Positions 26,801 through 38,200 of a stretch of 64,000 nt of DNA are shown here, in pieces. The stretch is from Lutraria lutraria (Eukaryota > Mollusca > Bivalvia > Venerida > Mactridae), in contig OZ026848.1 of NCBI GenBank assembly GCA_964023205.1, positions 30,863,912 to 30,927,911 on the forward strand, given 5' to 3'. Position numbers and translations under genes: made by a program. The notes below the pieces were generated by a model. The model had not been told where the DNA came from, did no database searches, and was given only the letters and a program-made list of their open reading frames with translations. The stretch's first letter is position 1; each line of letters begins with the position of its first letter.

Positions 26801-29800
26801 TTAAACTTTATTTCAAATTATATTTCAAACATACACACATACATGAATTGTGATAGTTACTAAGATAGGATATTTTGGATTGGAAAACAAGGATTACTTA
26901 TATAAATTCCTCTCCATGTGAAAGAAAGCTATGAGTCATGAAAAATACATGGTCAGTGATAAATATTTAATAATACATATCTGCAAAAATAATGTTAGAT
27001 GTTTGAAAACAGATTGTTTGAGAAAAAAATACTAGAAATGGTGGTTTCATGTTCACGGCACGCGGTCAGTCAGGAACAGGGAGACCGGCCTACTCAAATC
27101 GTTTTGTTGCTATAATGTAACGCTGGACGTCAAGAAACAAAGATTCGTTTTCTTCGTAGGAGAGTCTTTCAGAGCCATTCAAGAGGTTTGATAGGACAAA
27201 TGGACATTTGATGTTGGCAAAAGAAGTTGCTCGAGAGTTGGTATAGTTCGGACATCGCATAAGAAAGTGTTCGACTGTTTCTATGGATCCACAGGTACAT
27301 AAGGGAGAATCGACGAGAGACCGCCTGTGAAGGTCATGATTCAGAGAACTGCATCCGAGTCGGAGACGTGTGTGTAGAATTTGTCCGATGCGTGAGCCAC
27401 AGTTAAACAGAGGTAAAGACCTTGCTTTGTTTGTTTTGAGAGCTGATTTAAATGATTGCAATGTGAGTGCATTTTGTATAGGTGCAGGTAACTGATTCCA
27501 TTGACGTAATGTGTTTGGAAGAAATGAGGAGCTGTACGATTGTGTATTTATTTTAACTTGTCTTAAGTGTCTTAAGGTGTATGTGTTTTGTTGGTTTTGA
27601 TTTGTATTAGGAATCAGATTTGACAAATAGGATGGAGTGAGACCATGTATCATTTTATAGAAAAGAACAAGACGGTGATGTTTTCTTCTCTCTGTAAGGG
27701 TTTCCCATCTTGAGTAGTTTCTCTATGTTGCAGTATTTTGTAGCTCCTGTACAAATTCGCGCAGCTTCGACCTGGACAGATTCGATTTCATGTATTAAGA
27801 AGTCACTGCAGTTGTCCCACACAACGTCTGAATATTCTAAGATAGGCCGAATGAAAGAGATATACATCCTTTCAAGACACGATCGGTTTATTAGAAATTT
27901 AAGGGACCTCATTATGCCGATGCGTTGCCAAGCTTTCTTTAGAGTAAGTGAGATGTGGGTGTCCCACTTCAGATTTGAAGAAAAGGTAAGTCCTAAGTGT
28001 TTATGGCAGTTTACCTCTGCAATATTTACATGATTCATAGACAATGGAGGATGTATGGGCTTGTTTCTCTTCCTACTGAATATTATAGATTCTGTCTTCG
28101 AAGGGTTAAATGAGACAAGCCAGGCCTGGGACCATGCATGAATGGTTGCTAAGTCAGAATTTAACGTGATTGATGCTGTAGTTGGATCTTCTACTGTGAT
28201 GTAGAGACTAGTGTCATCTGCAAAGAGTCGTATGTTGGATTTGATTGAAGAAACGATGTCATTAATGTAGGTAATAAAGAATAGAGGACCTAAGATAGAA
28301 CCTTGAGGGACACCCGCGTTGATGGATAACCAAGAAGAAGTAGCATTTGCATAGACAACACGTTGCTTGCGATTGGACAAATAAGAAGAAACCCATGACA
28401 AGAGAGAGTCACATATACCAAGAGAAGAGAGTTTTGAAAGAAGACCACGATGCCAGACTCTGTCGAATGCCTTCGATATGTCACAAAAGACTGCTCGCAC
28501 TTCCTTTCCTTCGTCGAGTGCTTGACATATGTCGTTGTGAAGAAATGCTAGTTGGTTAACAGTCGAGTCTCCTTTGATAAAGCCGGACTGGAAAGGAGTG
28601 AGGAGATCGTTCATTACAAGATAGTTGTAAATATACTTATGGACACAACGTTCCATGAGCTTACCGATGCAGCTATGAAGGGAAATCGGACGATACTTTG
28701 ATGGTTTGGAAGGATCGGACTTTTTGAAAATAGGCGTTACATTGGCTAGTTTCCAGGAGTCGGGGAAGAAAGAGTTGGAAAGAAGTTTGTTATAGAACAA
28801 TGAAAGAGGAATTGCAAGTTCGTCTGTGGCCTCTTTGAGGAGTCTCGGGCTGACCATGTCGGGACCACATGCTTTGCTGGCATCAACTAGCTTAAGAGCA
28901 TCTTTGACGTCAGTTGGAGTGATGAAAATTTGTGAAAATGAGGACTCTGCTTGAAATATAGGAACGGGGGGAGCATTATTTTGATCTTCCACCGTCGATT
29001 GGGAACAGAAGAAGTGGTTAAGAAGGTCAGCTTTTTCTTTGTCAGTGGTGGCTTCGAGATTATTGTCAAGTAGTGTTGGTATTGTTTGTGATTGTGTCTT
29101 TTTTGTCAATTGTTTAGCTGTTTTGAACCAGACTTTAGCTGAAATGTTGGATGTATTTATTTTGTCAATTAGTTTATTCCTATAATTGTTTTTGGCTTGA
29201 TGTAGGTGTCTTGTTACTGTATTTCGTGCCTGTTTAAATGCTGCCCATGCTTCTGATGTATTTGATATTTTAGCTTTTTTATGTGATTTCTGTCTTTTTC
29301 TAATGAGTGTCCGAATTGTGTTGTTCATCCATGGAATGTCATTTGGTCGCACTGTTATTATCTTGTTTGGAATATTAGTAGTTGCTGCTGATGTGATTGT
29401 GTCTGTTATTGTGGCAGTCAATTCTTCGAGGGCGTTACTATTTAGAATGCTGTCCCAGTCTGTCGTCCGTAATTGTGCTCTATATTCGTCATAATTTCCT
29501 CTGTCGTAAAGCCAAATGCGACGTTTATACGTGGTGCCTGTTGGTTTATGAAAGAGAAGAACTGTTACTATTGGACAATGAAAACGAGTCAATTCAGGAA
29601 CAAAAGGGTCTGCAACAAAGCTAGAAATAACATGATTTTTGTTTTTAACAAATATAAGGTCTATGAGTGAGCTTGAGTGTTCCGTATAGTGTGTTGGGGA
29701 TGTTATGAGCTGCTCAGAATTGTATGATGACATTAGGTTAATTATCTTATTTGGTATTTGGCTAAGAATATTCATGTTAAAGTCACCGGTTACGATAACG

Positions 29801-32800
29801 TTATCAGAAGAAAAACTGAAGGCTTGGTCAATGCTCTGTTCAAGAAGAGTCCATGTGTCGTTGTTTGCATCTGGAGGACGATAAAAACCACCGAGTAAAA
29901 TGGTACGCTTACAAACAGTTAACTCAATCCACAGAGCTTCCAATCCGTTAATAGAAAGATCAGTTCGGATGATGGCATTGATACCTTCACGAACATAAAT
30001 AGCTACACCGCCACCAAGTCGGTTGATACGATCGCGACGGAATGGAAGTTGGAAGTTCGGAAGAGCGATATCGTTATCTGACACCGAGGAATTGAGCCAA
30101 GTTTCAGTAAAGACAAGAACGTCGTATGGTTGAGCTTCGACTTCCAGGATGTCAAGTTTGGGTCTGAGGCTCTGAATATTCACATGCATGATACTGAGTC
30201 CGCTCTTTAAAATCTGATGATAGTCTGAAAGAGAAGAGTTAGGTGAATCAGGTCCAGGGTTAGGGTGCACGTCTCCTGAAATGAGGACATGTAGAGGGCA
30301 CAAGTAAAGTAGCGTTTGTTTCTTGTAAAATAATGACAATCTTACAGTAAATAGCAATAAAAAGGTGCATCCGGATGGTACTGGGCGGCATCTAAATAAG
30401 AAGCTGTGAGCGGCTATGTCAAGGAGGATGGAACCGTATGCAGTATGTAATGCAAAATGCCGCCAGTAGAGATGCAGATGTTGTGGTATGACCAGCTACC
30501 CTGCTTCTGAAAAAGATCCGCGGGACGTGAACATGAACATTAATAGTGGGGAATAAAAAAGTAAATAATCTGATAAACGTGGGGAGTAAGTAAAGAAAAA
30601 AGGTTAATAATCTGAGGGATGTCATGATTATTGTTGATATGTCGGGTGATGAGAGTTAAGATACTACATTGAAGGGAATCACGAATTTCGGGTTGGTGCT
30701 TAATCGTGGAGCACAATTTTCAAATTGATAAGCAAACATTTATTTGACTAAGGTAAGATATTAGAGAAGTTGTATGTAATTAAGGAGTGAATTTTTTTTT
30801 AAATTTGTTATATTTTCACAAGGACAAAATGGCCAAAATATTTACCCCTAACAGTATATCATACATGTGTACATTTCTGATTTGTACAATCTTTCAATAT
30901 GCCGAGGCGTAAATGATTTAACTGGCATATAATTTTCGTCACATAATTTATTTTGCGATGCTGGGTTTATTCAGAGGTTATTCAGGCTCTGATTGACTAA
31001 GGCCAAAAAAAAAGAAATCAAACTGCAATTGCTTAACTGCTACCTAAAGTCGATCTCCAAGGATTTGTTGTTTTATTTCCTATCGAAATCCTGATGAACC
31101 ACAATCTCCAAACGCAAGATGTGTTAAAACGGCACCAATCAAATATGTTCTTTAATGCATAAATTACTACTTTCATTTTTCATATTATCGTTTAGAAAAC
31201 ATTGACTGAACCGTCAACTCTCAACCAACCATTCAATCATGGTGACAGAAGTTTAGCTGGTGTTTGGACATGTCCAGTAATGTCTAAAAATACTGAAAAC
31301 AGGTAATTTTAGTAGTAGACAAGAGTTGTACATACTGGTACTTGTTAAACGCACTCCCCATGATTTGCGCTCTGATTCTGGTTGCAGTATGCCTTAGACT
31401 GAACTCCCACATGTTGTTTAGTAATGTATCATTGTTTTCGTAACACCGGAGGTAAGTATGAGATTGGACGGACCCATCAAACTGGTTAAACACCAAATAA
31501 CGTTGCCACTGACCGTTCAAAGGTGGTACATACCTGCAAATTGCGTTTTTAATGGTCCTGTGATTTAGGTAGGTGTAATGTTGGAGCGTAATAACAAAAA
31601 CTAGATTTTAAGTCGACATCATAGTTTTTTTTTATTAAGCTCCAGTTTTTATTTTAAGAATATTATAAGACAAAAAATCTTCTCCGCACTAAGGCCGGTG
31701 ATCTTATATACTATCATAACTTTTGTCTACGTGTACCTAGATAAGTTGCCACGACATCAGTAAACAAATATTAAACAAACATGTTGATTGATATTACATG
31801 GTGAGATACAATAATAAAAGTTGATTTAGTATTGAGTAACACCATAATTACATTTTATACTACATTATTTGTTGTATAATACCATATATTAATATTACAC
31901 AACAGGGGCGTAGCTTGTCCTAAATAATGTGTAGGCACCTATCTAAGGGGGTCCGGGCATCTTTTCACCGTAGATTGCACGAGACGCATTCTGCAGCATA
32001 ATCAGGTAGGCCATAGCCTAACATATTTTAATATGAAGATCTTGCAGTTTTCCCTGAAAGATTAATTCATTTTGAGTTTTCAACTATCAATCGAATTTAC
32101 GCGAAAGTTGGCAACGTTTAGTAAGATCTACATTGTATAATATTCAAAAGTCATATTTGTTCCTATTCCCTTCGTACCTAAATATCTAAGGGAAACAACT
32201 CGAACTGACTTTTGAATCCAAAATAAATTTTCCCACGGGACCGGAAATTAAGCCTCAGTTTGCTTGTAATACAGAGCAAGTTTCAGTATGCCAGCAACCC
32301 CCTCCCCCCAAAAAATCGCCTGAAAAAATTACTTGTAATCCTGATTAATCTGATGTATTTATGTTTGTGTACAGAACTGATTATTGTTTTACTCTGTGTT
32401 TCAAGTGACACGTATTAGAAGAGTTCCTGGATCTCTTGGCTTATTTCAGATAATGGAATTATACTAAATTCACATATCGTTTTAAAAAATGTACTACAAT
32501 GGAAATAAGGGACACGGAAAATTCCACCCAGTCAAAAAAAACAACAACAACAGTCAAACCAACCAGTGTATACTTTTTTATTAGTCCAGGACTTTGTAAT
32601 TAAATATTTGTCTATTCAGATCGAAACATTTCGAATGGGACAGGCCAAAGACAGAAAGAAAAACTTTGGTGGAATCTGCATCCAAGTATCAGGCAATTTA
32701 TCTACAAAAACAGCTGAAGGAGAAAGATAAAGAGATGAGATTAATTACGAATCAGCTTCTAAAATCCAACAAAGAAAATGTTACATTGATCAGAGAACTA

Positions 32801-33839
32801 GAAGGGTAGGAAAATTATTTCATTTTAAACGGTAGAAAATTATACAAAGATTGTATTTTTAAAAACTTTTATCATGCTTATATTTTAAGTACATTGTACT
32901 GTTTATTAATAGTAAATAACTAATTCCTTGTAATACTGTTTATCAGATTATATAATTCACAAGCCGGTACATGCGGTAGGAGGGCGAGGGAGGGGGGGGG
33001 GGGCTCTTTTAGATTTTGTCTAACAAGGAGAAGAGAGAAAACTATGGCCCCTTTAATTATCATTATTTGAGGATTAAAACTGGATGATCAATAAACGGAT
33101 TGTATAAACAGACCCTGTACTGATGTCGTCATTATTTTCGAAGCAATAACAATCGTACATAAAAATGACAAAAAACAGTATATGAGTTGTTGCCCCTATC
33201 TAACATTCAAAATATGACTTCAGTCACGTGACCATCTGTCATTCGGTTTTTCTCGGTCGCATGCTATTCTGTAAAAATGTTACTGATAATCGAAAATATC
33301 CAAGTTATAAGAGGGAGATTATCATTGTAGAATAAAGTGGGGTATAATAAGTATACTAATGAATTAATAATGGAATCGTGCATAAAATACATATGATGTA
33401 TTTTCGGTTCTACACATGTAATCATCAGGGAGCCGAATTTCTATACGTCCATATTATATTTCATAGCATCTAGCATTTCAGAAGTTGTCGGTTCTTTGTG
33501 GAAGGGTAAGTTAGTATTGTTAGAAAACAGTCCAGAAAAAATTGTAAGGTGAATCGGCCGCCGTACATTACTGAAAAAAGGTTGAAAAACGATGTTGAAC
33601 CCAAAGCAAAAATATATAATGCGATGTCTGTAGAATGTCAATCAGCTGATCAAAAATGACCTTTACTGTTCCTTTTCAGATATCGTGGTAAAAACTACGA
33701 TGAACTCTACAAAGAAAATATAAATTTAAAGGAACAAGTGAAACGTGCATGCCGAGAGAACGTAACACTCACAGGACGGCTGCAGAAAGGAAATAACAAA
33801 GTTCTCCAAAAATTAAATACACGAAAGATATCTGCCTAA
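23883..33839 (+). CDS. Unrecognised basic/coiled-coil protein, eight exons, 283 aa
   Basis: Exons 23883-23919, 24753-24847, 25585-25704, 26432-26509, 26664-26732, 31196-31302, 32620-32805 and 33680-33839 join with consistent phases (1,0,0,0,0,2,2) and GT-AG ends. They give 852 nt: ATG, 283 codons, TAA. The N-terminal part (1-44) is arginine- and serine-rich with FTRFDRNARSSSAPRPVFR. Residues 45-133 are basic without a recognised motif. From about residue 178 to the end, charged heptad-like stretches (YLQKQLKEKDKEM, ENVTLIRELEGY, YKENINLKEQVKRA) predict a coiled coil. AATAAA follows at 33855-33860. A LINE lies antisense in intron 5. I recognise no family; a cytoskeletal or centrosome/cilium role would only be a guess from the coiled coil. 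The exact phase closure over eight exons makes the gene itself credible. Confidence 0.8.
27090..27653 (-). pseudogene. Frameshifted C-terminal part of the LINE ORF
   Basis: The 187 codons downstream of the break belong to the same polyprotein. They include the CxC...HFLMRCP cysteine/histidine segment (CTCGSIETVEHFLMRCP) commonly found near the C-terminus of CR1/jockey-type LINE proteins, and they end with a stop at 27090. The same frame is open upstream of this start back to about 27710, where it reads ETLTERRKHHRLVLFYK. That confirms a single small indel, not two genes. Confidence 0.85.
27655..30357 (-). CDS. LINE endonuclease-reverse transcriptase with N-terminal 2A-like motif
   Basis: This 900-codon frame encodes the retrotransposition enzyme. 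In order it has a short hydrophobic start; a 2A-like motif ending GDVHPNPGP at residues 28-36; an exonuclease-endonuclease-phosphatase fold with VNIQSL (59-64), TETW (84-87), GDFN (191-194) and SLIDLIFV (about 230-237); then a reverse transcriptase with CDISKAFDRVWH, GVPQGSILGP and the catalytic LFADD near residue 713. The endonuclease nicks genomic DNA and the reverse transcriptase copies the element RNA there. The frame ends early: after KYCNIEKLLKMG a small indel near 27704-27712 shifts it, and it stops at 27655. The C-terminal part continues in another frame (27653-27090). This copy is therefore probably inactive, although otherwise well preserved. Confidence 0.93.
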   Translation of the reverse strand: MLFTVRLSLFYKKQTLLYLCPLHVLISGDVHPNPGPDSPNSSLSDYHQILKSGLSIMHVNIQSLRPKLDILEVEAQPYDVLVFTETWLNSSVSDNDIALPNFQLPFRRDRINRLGGGVAIYVREGINAIIRTDLSINGLEALWIELTVCKRTILLGGFYRPPDANNDTWTLLEQSIDQAFSFSSDNVIVTGDFNMNILSQIPNKIINLMSSYNSEQLITSPTHYTEHSSSLIDLIFVKNKNHVISSFVADPFVPELTRFHCPIVTVLLFHKPTGTTYKRRIWLYDRGNYDEYRAQLRTTDWDSILNSNALEELTATITDTITSAATTNIPNKIITVRPNDIPWMNNTIRTLIRKRQKSHKKAKISNTSEAWAAFKQARNTVTRHLHQAKNNYRNKLIDKINTSNISAKVWFKTAKQLTKKTQSQTIPTLLDNNLEATTDKEKADLLNHFFCSQSTVEDQNNAPPVPIFQAESSFSQIFITPTDVKDALKLVDASKACGPDMVSPRLLKEATDELAIPLSLFYNKLLSNSFFPDSWKLANVTPIFKKSDPSKPSKYRPISLHSCIGKLMERCVHKYIYNYLVMNDLLTPFQSGFIKGDSTVNQLAFLHNDICQALDEGKEVRAVFCDISKAFDRVWHRGLLSKLSSLGICDSLLSWVSSYLSNRKQRVVYANATSSWLSINAGVPQGSILGPLFFITYINDIVSSIKSNIRLFADDTSLYITVEDPTTASITLNSDLATIHAWSQAWLVSFNPSKTESIIFSRKRNKPIHPPLSMNHVNIAEVNCHKHLGLTFSSNLKWDTHISLTLKKAWQRIGIMRSLKFLINRSCLERMYISFIRPILEYSDVVWDNCSDFLIHEIESVQVEAARICTGATKYCNIEKLLKMGNPYREKKTSPSCSFL
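31905..32235 (+). repeat. Dispersed repeat family 3, copy 1
   Basis: This starts with GGGGCGTAGCTTGTCC and contains GTGTAGGCACCTATCTA. A second copy starts at about 34213 and runs to about 34510, in the same orientation and with the same order of blocks through CCAAAATAAATTTTCCCACGG. Copy 1 lies in the intron before the exon at 32620, and copy 2 lies downstream of the gene. Confidence 0.7.
32992..33003 (+). repeat. Poly-G run
   Basis: A run of twelve G after a purine-rich stretch (GGCGAGGGAGG), in the last intron of the coiled-coil gene. It could form a quadruplex with the G tracts just upstream, and it is a likely sequencing or assembly slip site. Confidence 0.8.
33502..33615 (+). mobile_element. 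5'-truncated SINE body
   Basis: Matches the 3' body of the SINE at 3537-3765 (AAGTTAGTA, CAGTCCAG, TTGTAAGGTGAATC, and a tail with GATGTTGAACCCAAAG) but lacks the tRNA-like head. It is located 65 bp before the last exon of the coiled-coil gene. Confidence 0.55.
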
Positions 33840-33854
33840 CTTGTGTACAGGAAT

Positions 33855-33860
33855 AATAAA
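33855..33860 (+). terminator. Polyadenylation signal of the coiled-coil gene
   Basis: AATAAA 15 bases after the TAA at 33837-33839. The very short distance implies a 3' UTR of only about 40 bases if this signal is used. Confidence 0.5.
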
Positions 33861-35112
33861 TGTAATGTCACAATGTCATAGGAGTTAGTACTGCTAATTG
33901 AATTAAGAGGAATCAATACCCTCAAAAGCCCAACGTAGCAGATTTTCTTCATAGCAATTTAGAGCAGCCAAGTTCTGTTCATTTTGATATGTAATAACAT
34001 TCGCGTGTCTAAAGTAATGAGCTGTCTTTTGTAGATAAAAAGTGTTATAATTTGATCATTGCAGTAATGTTACACAGTTTACTTCCCTTCTTTAAAAATG
34101 CACCATTTACAGTTGCAAAAAAAATCTAAAAATCCGTCTGACAGCACAAGAATTTTCAACAAATGTGACAACTGCTAGTAAGTGATATTGTTACATAGGA
34201 ATGAATTTGTTAGCAAGGGTGTAGCTTGCCCTATAATAATGTGTAGGCACCTATCTATGGGGGTCTGGACATCTCCCAGAGACGCATTCTACAGCATAAT
34301 CCAGTGTGCCATAGCCTCACATATTTTAATATGAGATCTTGCATTTCCCCTGATAGATCTAATCATATTGAGTTTTCAATTATCAAATGATTTTCCACGT
34401 AAGTTGCAAACGTAAAGTAAGATCTGAATTCAAAGGTCTTCCTATTCCCTCTAAGAGAAACAACTCGAACTGACTTTTGAATCCAAAATAAATTTTCCCA
34501 CGGTCCTCGCGATCGGTCACATCTTTATATAATATAGTTATTGTGATTATAACCTTCTATATAAATGTTTGACATTTAGATAAGGATATTAGTAAGGATG
34601 TTATATTAATGAGTTGAGGCTGAAAAACTGGAAAATAAAGTCATATTCACATTTTGTGTTTTTTAATAAGGGAGATAATTTGAATGTAGTAGTATGGTAA
34701 TTTGGTTAAAAATTCTCCGTAATCTGAAAATATTTTTATCAATATTTCTTAGATTCTTTGTCTTAGGATGACATTAATTGCATATTTATAGAGTTATCTT
34801 TAAATAGGCTATACAAGCAGAAATAATATCGAATTTCAGAATTTGAATTTGAACAATATTATTTACACATTTGAGTGAAAGTTGCATTTAAGGTCTTCCC
34901 AGAGTAATGGAGCTCGGGATTTATCGGCATATATCGCCACATGCCGCCCGTTCCCGTGATACGAAGAACGTTTTCCGTATACGGCCGTAATGATCCATTG
35001 TAAGTTATTTAATGTACAGAGTGGACTATAATACTTTCTAGTACAGAATGTAGGTTTATGCAGGTTAAATCGTATAAAAAAATACGCAAGTTAATTTTTT
35101 TTTCTTGAAATA
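33861..35112. other. Intergenic region between convergent genes
   Basis: No exon is seen. The stretch holds the second copy of dispersed repeat family 3 (about 34213-34510) and unique AT-rich sequence. The coiled-coil gene (plus) and the galectin-like gene (minus) converge here, with their polyadenylation signals about 1.25 kb apart. Confidence 0.5.
34213..34510 (+). repeat. Dispersed repeat family 3, copy 2
   Basis: Shares GTGTAGGCACCTATCTA, the CATATTTTAATATGA block and CCAAAATAAATTTTCCCACGG with 31905-32235. It is slightly shorter because of internal deletions. Confidence 0.7.
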
Positions 35113-35118
35113 TTTATT
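35113..35118 (-). terminator. Polyadenylation signal of the galectin-like gene
   Basis: AATAAA on the minus strand (TTTATT on plus), about 165 bases past the stop at 35281-35283. The distance and orientation fit the five-exon gene upstream. Confidence 0.45.
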
Positions 35119-35280
35119 TTCCAATGATGTCATAGGAATTCCCCAGCTGACATTACAGTCATCCAAGACAAACAGCACTTTTTATTTACAAACAAGGGAT
35201 GATGAGAAACAGAATAAGTGGCCGTAACTGTTGCTAATATGAAAGGTTCCATGTTCACCTGTCGATTAGTGTACTCAAAT

Positions 35281-38200
35281 TTACACGCCAACAAATTCGA
35301 TCTTATGCAAGAGTAATCCTGCAGAATGCGGGAATAGCAACTGTCTGGCATTTTCTGGGGCAGTACGATGGCTGTATTGAACCGTCGTATTACCATCTAA
35401 CAATATCTGAAATATGACAACAAAGTATTAAAAGATAATCGGTACTTGTACATTTAATCTAGCTGTTTCTATGTGATACTAGGTGCCATTGAATTAGTAT
35501 TTAGATTTATTGTTTAACTTTTCATATTACTATTATTCATTGACAGAAAATCTTAAACCTCCAAATCTTAGTACTAATATACTTATGTATTGATTAGCCA
35601 TTGTTTTAGATGTTTTCATGTTCTCTATCGTATTAGGGGTTGAGTGTTTTTTTCTGCGATGCTTTCAAGTCGGGGTCACGTGATTCGTCAAATTTGAATA
35701 GCTCTATAGTTCCAGATGCAGTAAATTTTCGATATTATGACTACTTTTGAGATATTAAGAAAAACACTCATTATTAATCTCGAATATAGAAGAATTAAAA
35801 AAAGGTCCGACCAAAGTGTTAGTGTTAAGGTAGGGTAAATATTGAAATGTCACTAAAAAGGGCTTAATGTACCTGCATGTCATCGGTCAGAGCTTCTAAT
35901 GTGATATTATATGGTGATGGTCTGGCTGCGAAAGGGTACGGGATTGTACCGTGATTCCTCCACCCTCCACGGTATGATTTAAAAACCACGTCGCTTGGAA
36001 CTAAAACAATAAATGCGGCAATAGACTATACATTTAACCTACAAGAAAATAAATGATATCACAACTTTAGAATTCTGCGCTAATGCTTTAACAGTAGTTT
36101 AGTTTCCAGTCAAGCCGATAGGAGGCAGAGTCAAATTGCTGTGTTGAGTACAAGCTGATACAAATGCAGAAGATTTTTCTTGCATTGATAATTAAATGAA
36201 GATCACGCATTTATTTGTGTATCATAAGTATATCAAAGAATGAACATACTGAGTCAAATGCATGTTCTTAGTATTACATACCTTTTGTTGGCCGCAATAA
36301 CATACTAGCCAACACAACTTCCGGATCACTATCATACACACTGAAAGTTTCTTCAAACATGTCCATCAGTCTAATGTTGCACGAACTATGAACAGATAAA
36401 CAACATGAATGAAACGAAATTCTATAAATACAAATAAAAATTCCATAAAAAGTGATAATTTCTAAAAGTTATATTAGTAGTAACTTAAGTTTTGTCAAAG
36501 GATTGACGAATACCCACAAACGCTGGTTTGATACAGAATATTTAAAATTTGAAGTATAAAGGTTACTGACGACTGTATTTATAAAACAGATAAGTAGATT
36601 TTTGCGGCTTATCGTAGTGCGAATTTGTTTCAATTAAGCGATTACAGAAGAATGAAACTTCTCATAACTAACGATGTATCACTTACTCAAAATTATCCGA
36701 TGTGAATTCTATGTGCATGCTGATGTAGGAACCAGCACGGAACGTTATTGGGAGTTTCATTCCACCACCGAGAACCAGCTGAAAGAAATGTTTTTGCAAT
36801 ATAAATTACAATAAACCTTTCACAGTGCATTGTTTATGATCAGAAACCATTAGGTTAATTTGATATGTCAAAGGTCATTCTTCCAACACATGTATTTTGA
36901 GTGACTTGGGTGTACTCGCTAATAGTTGTGAAGAACAAGAACCATCCAGGAGTAGTGGTCCCTGACTGTATATGAAAAACCGTAAGTATAAAGTGAGCGT
37001 AAAATCCAAAACATTTAGTGTTTCTTCTTTCAATAATCAATATCACTAAATTTTCATGGATACCTTTTACCCTCACTGTTACAAAGTTATGCTTGATGTT
37101 TGCCTTAGAATACAGTACCCAAGATATCATTAATCAAACATTCCTACAAGATGAGGTTAAGACCCAATCAAAACTGTGACATCTAGAGTGTAAGCAAAGT
37201 TTTCCTGTGATTTGACCCTGTGACTTAGTCTTTGGCCCCAAATGAAAATGTCCAAGATATCATTAAGACAAACATTTTACAAGATTTAGTGAAGATCCTG
37301 TCAAAACTGGGACCTCTAGAGTGTTAACAAGGTTTTGATTTTATTTGACCTATTGACATAATTCTAGACCCAAAATTACATTGTTTGCACTTTTCCAATG
37401 AGACATACATTCTGAAAAAAAAGAAGACCCAATCAAAACTGTGAACTGTAGAGCGTTAATAACCCTAAAGTATCGACGTCTGACATTAACTGGTCCTACG
37501 TATCCAGGTGACCTAAAATTACCCCAGAGAGCGTTCACTTTCAGCAAGTCTACATTATGGAATACATTTCACTTCATGTCACTCGTAACCACTCTACCAT
37601 GTTATTAGACCATGCAAAATTAATGTTTCAGTCACATGGGGATAAAAAAAATTATTTTATAAGTTAATGTTCTGGCTTTGCCTTTGTCTTTGCTGGGTAA
37701 AAACAATTCAAAGAGAATCATTGATAATTGAATCTACCGCAGGGAAATAAGAAAAATAAGTATCATTGACGATTGTATATGCGTAAGTCGTAACATTAGA
37801 CAACTCAGATTAACTAACAGCAGATTACGAATAATACATTATTTGGAAATTATGTGAACAGACTGGTATCCGAATCAAGTTCTGAACTTTGTTAATATAT
37901 AGACAGGCATTATTTAAGTATGGATCCTCTGGATCTCTCTATTTGAGAGGTTTTAGGGTAAATTGAAAGGAGAAATAAGACTGCAATATACAAAGAATAT
38001 TCAAGATAATATTTTGGAACTAAATATCCTATCATCAGTCTTACGATATAAAATTGACAGAATTTATGCCATGTTAGTACTGAACAGTCACCTCAATATT
38101 AAGACCACTATATATCCTCCCAAAGGTGGTCCTTTTACAGAAGTTGTTTTGTATTACAAATTTTGTACATTCAAACCTGTGATCAATGGCCAACTTGGGG

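Larger units (their letters stand above)
27040..30660 (-). mobile_element. Non-LTR retrotransposon (LINE, CR1/jockey-like), antisense in intron 5
   Basis: The element carries an apurinic-type endonuclease plus reverse transcriptase ORF (30357 to 27655) and its frameshifted C-terminal part (27653 to 27090). The 3' end lies just past the stop, near 27040, and upstream sequence to about 30660 looks like a 5' leader. No ORF1 is seen, so the element is 5'-truncated or of a one-ORF design. Edges are approximate, because no clear target-site duplication was found. It is oriented opposite to the host gene, the usual tolerated direction. Confidence 0.85.

Noticed and set aside
27710..29670. Plus-strand open frames inside the LINE
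   Set aside because: They are antisense shadows of the endonuclease-reverse transcriptase frame and show no family features.
27046..30537. 12-bp inverted repeat (TTCATGTTCACG at 27046 and its complement at 30526) near both ends of the LINE
   Set aside because: LINEs do not need terminal inverted repeats, and a single 12-bp match in 3.5 kb of related sequence may be chance.
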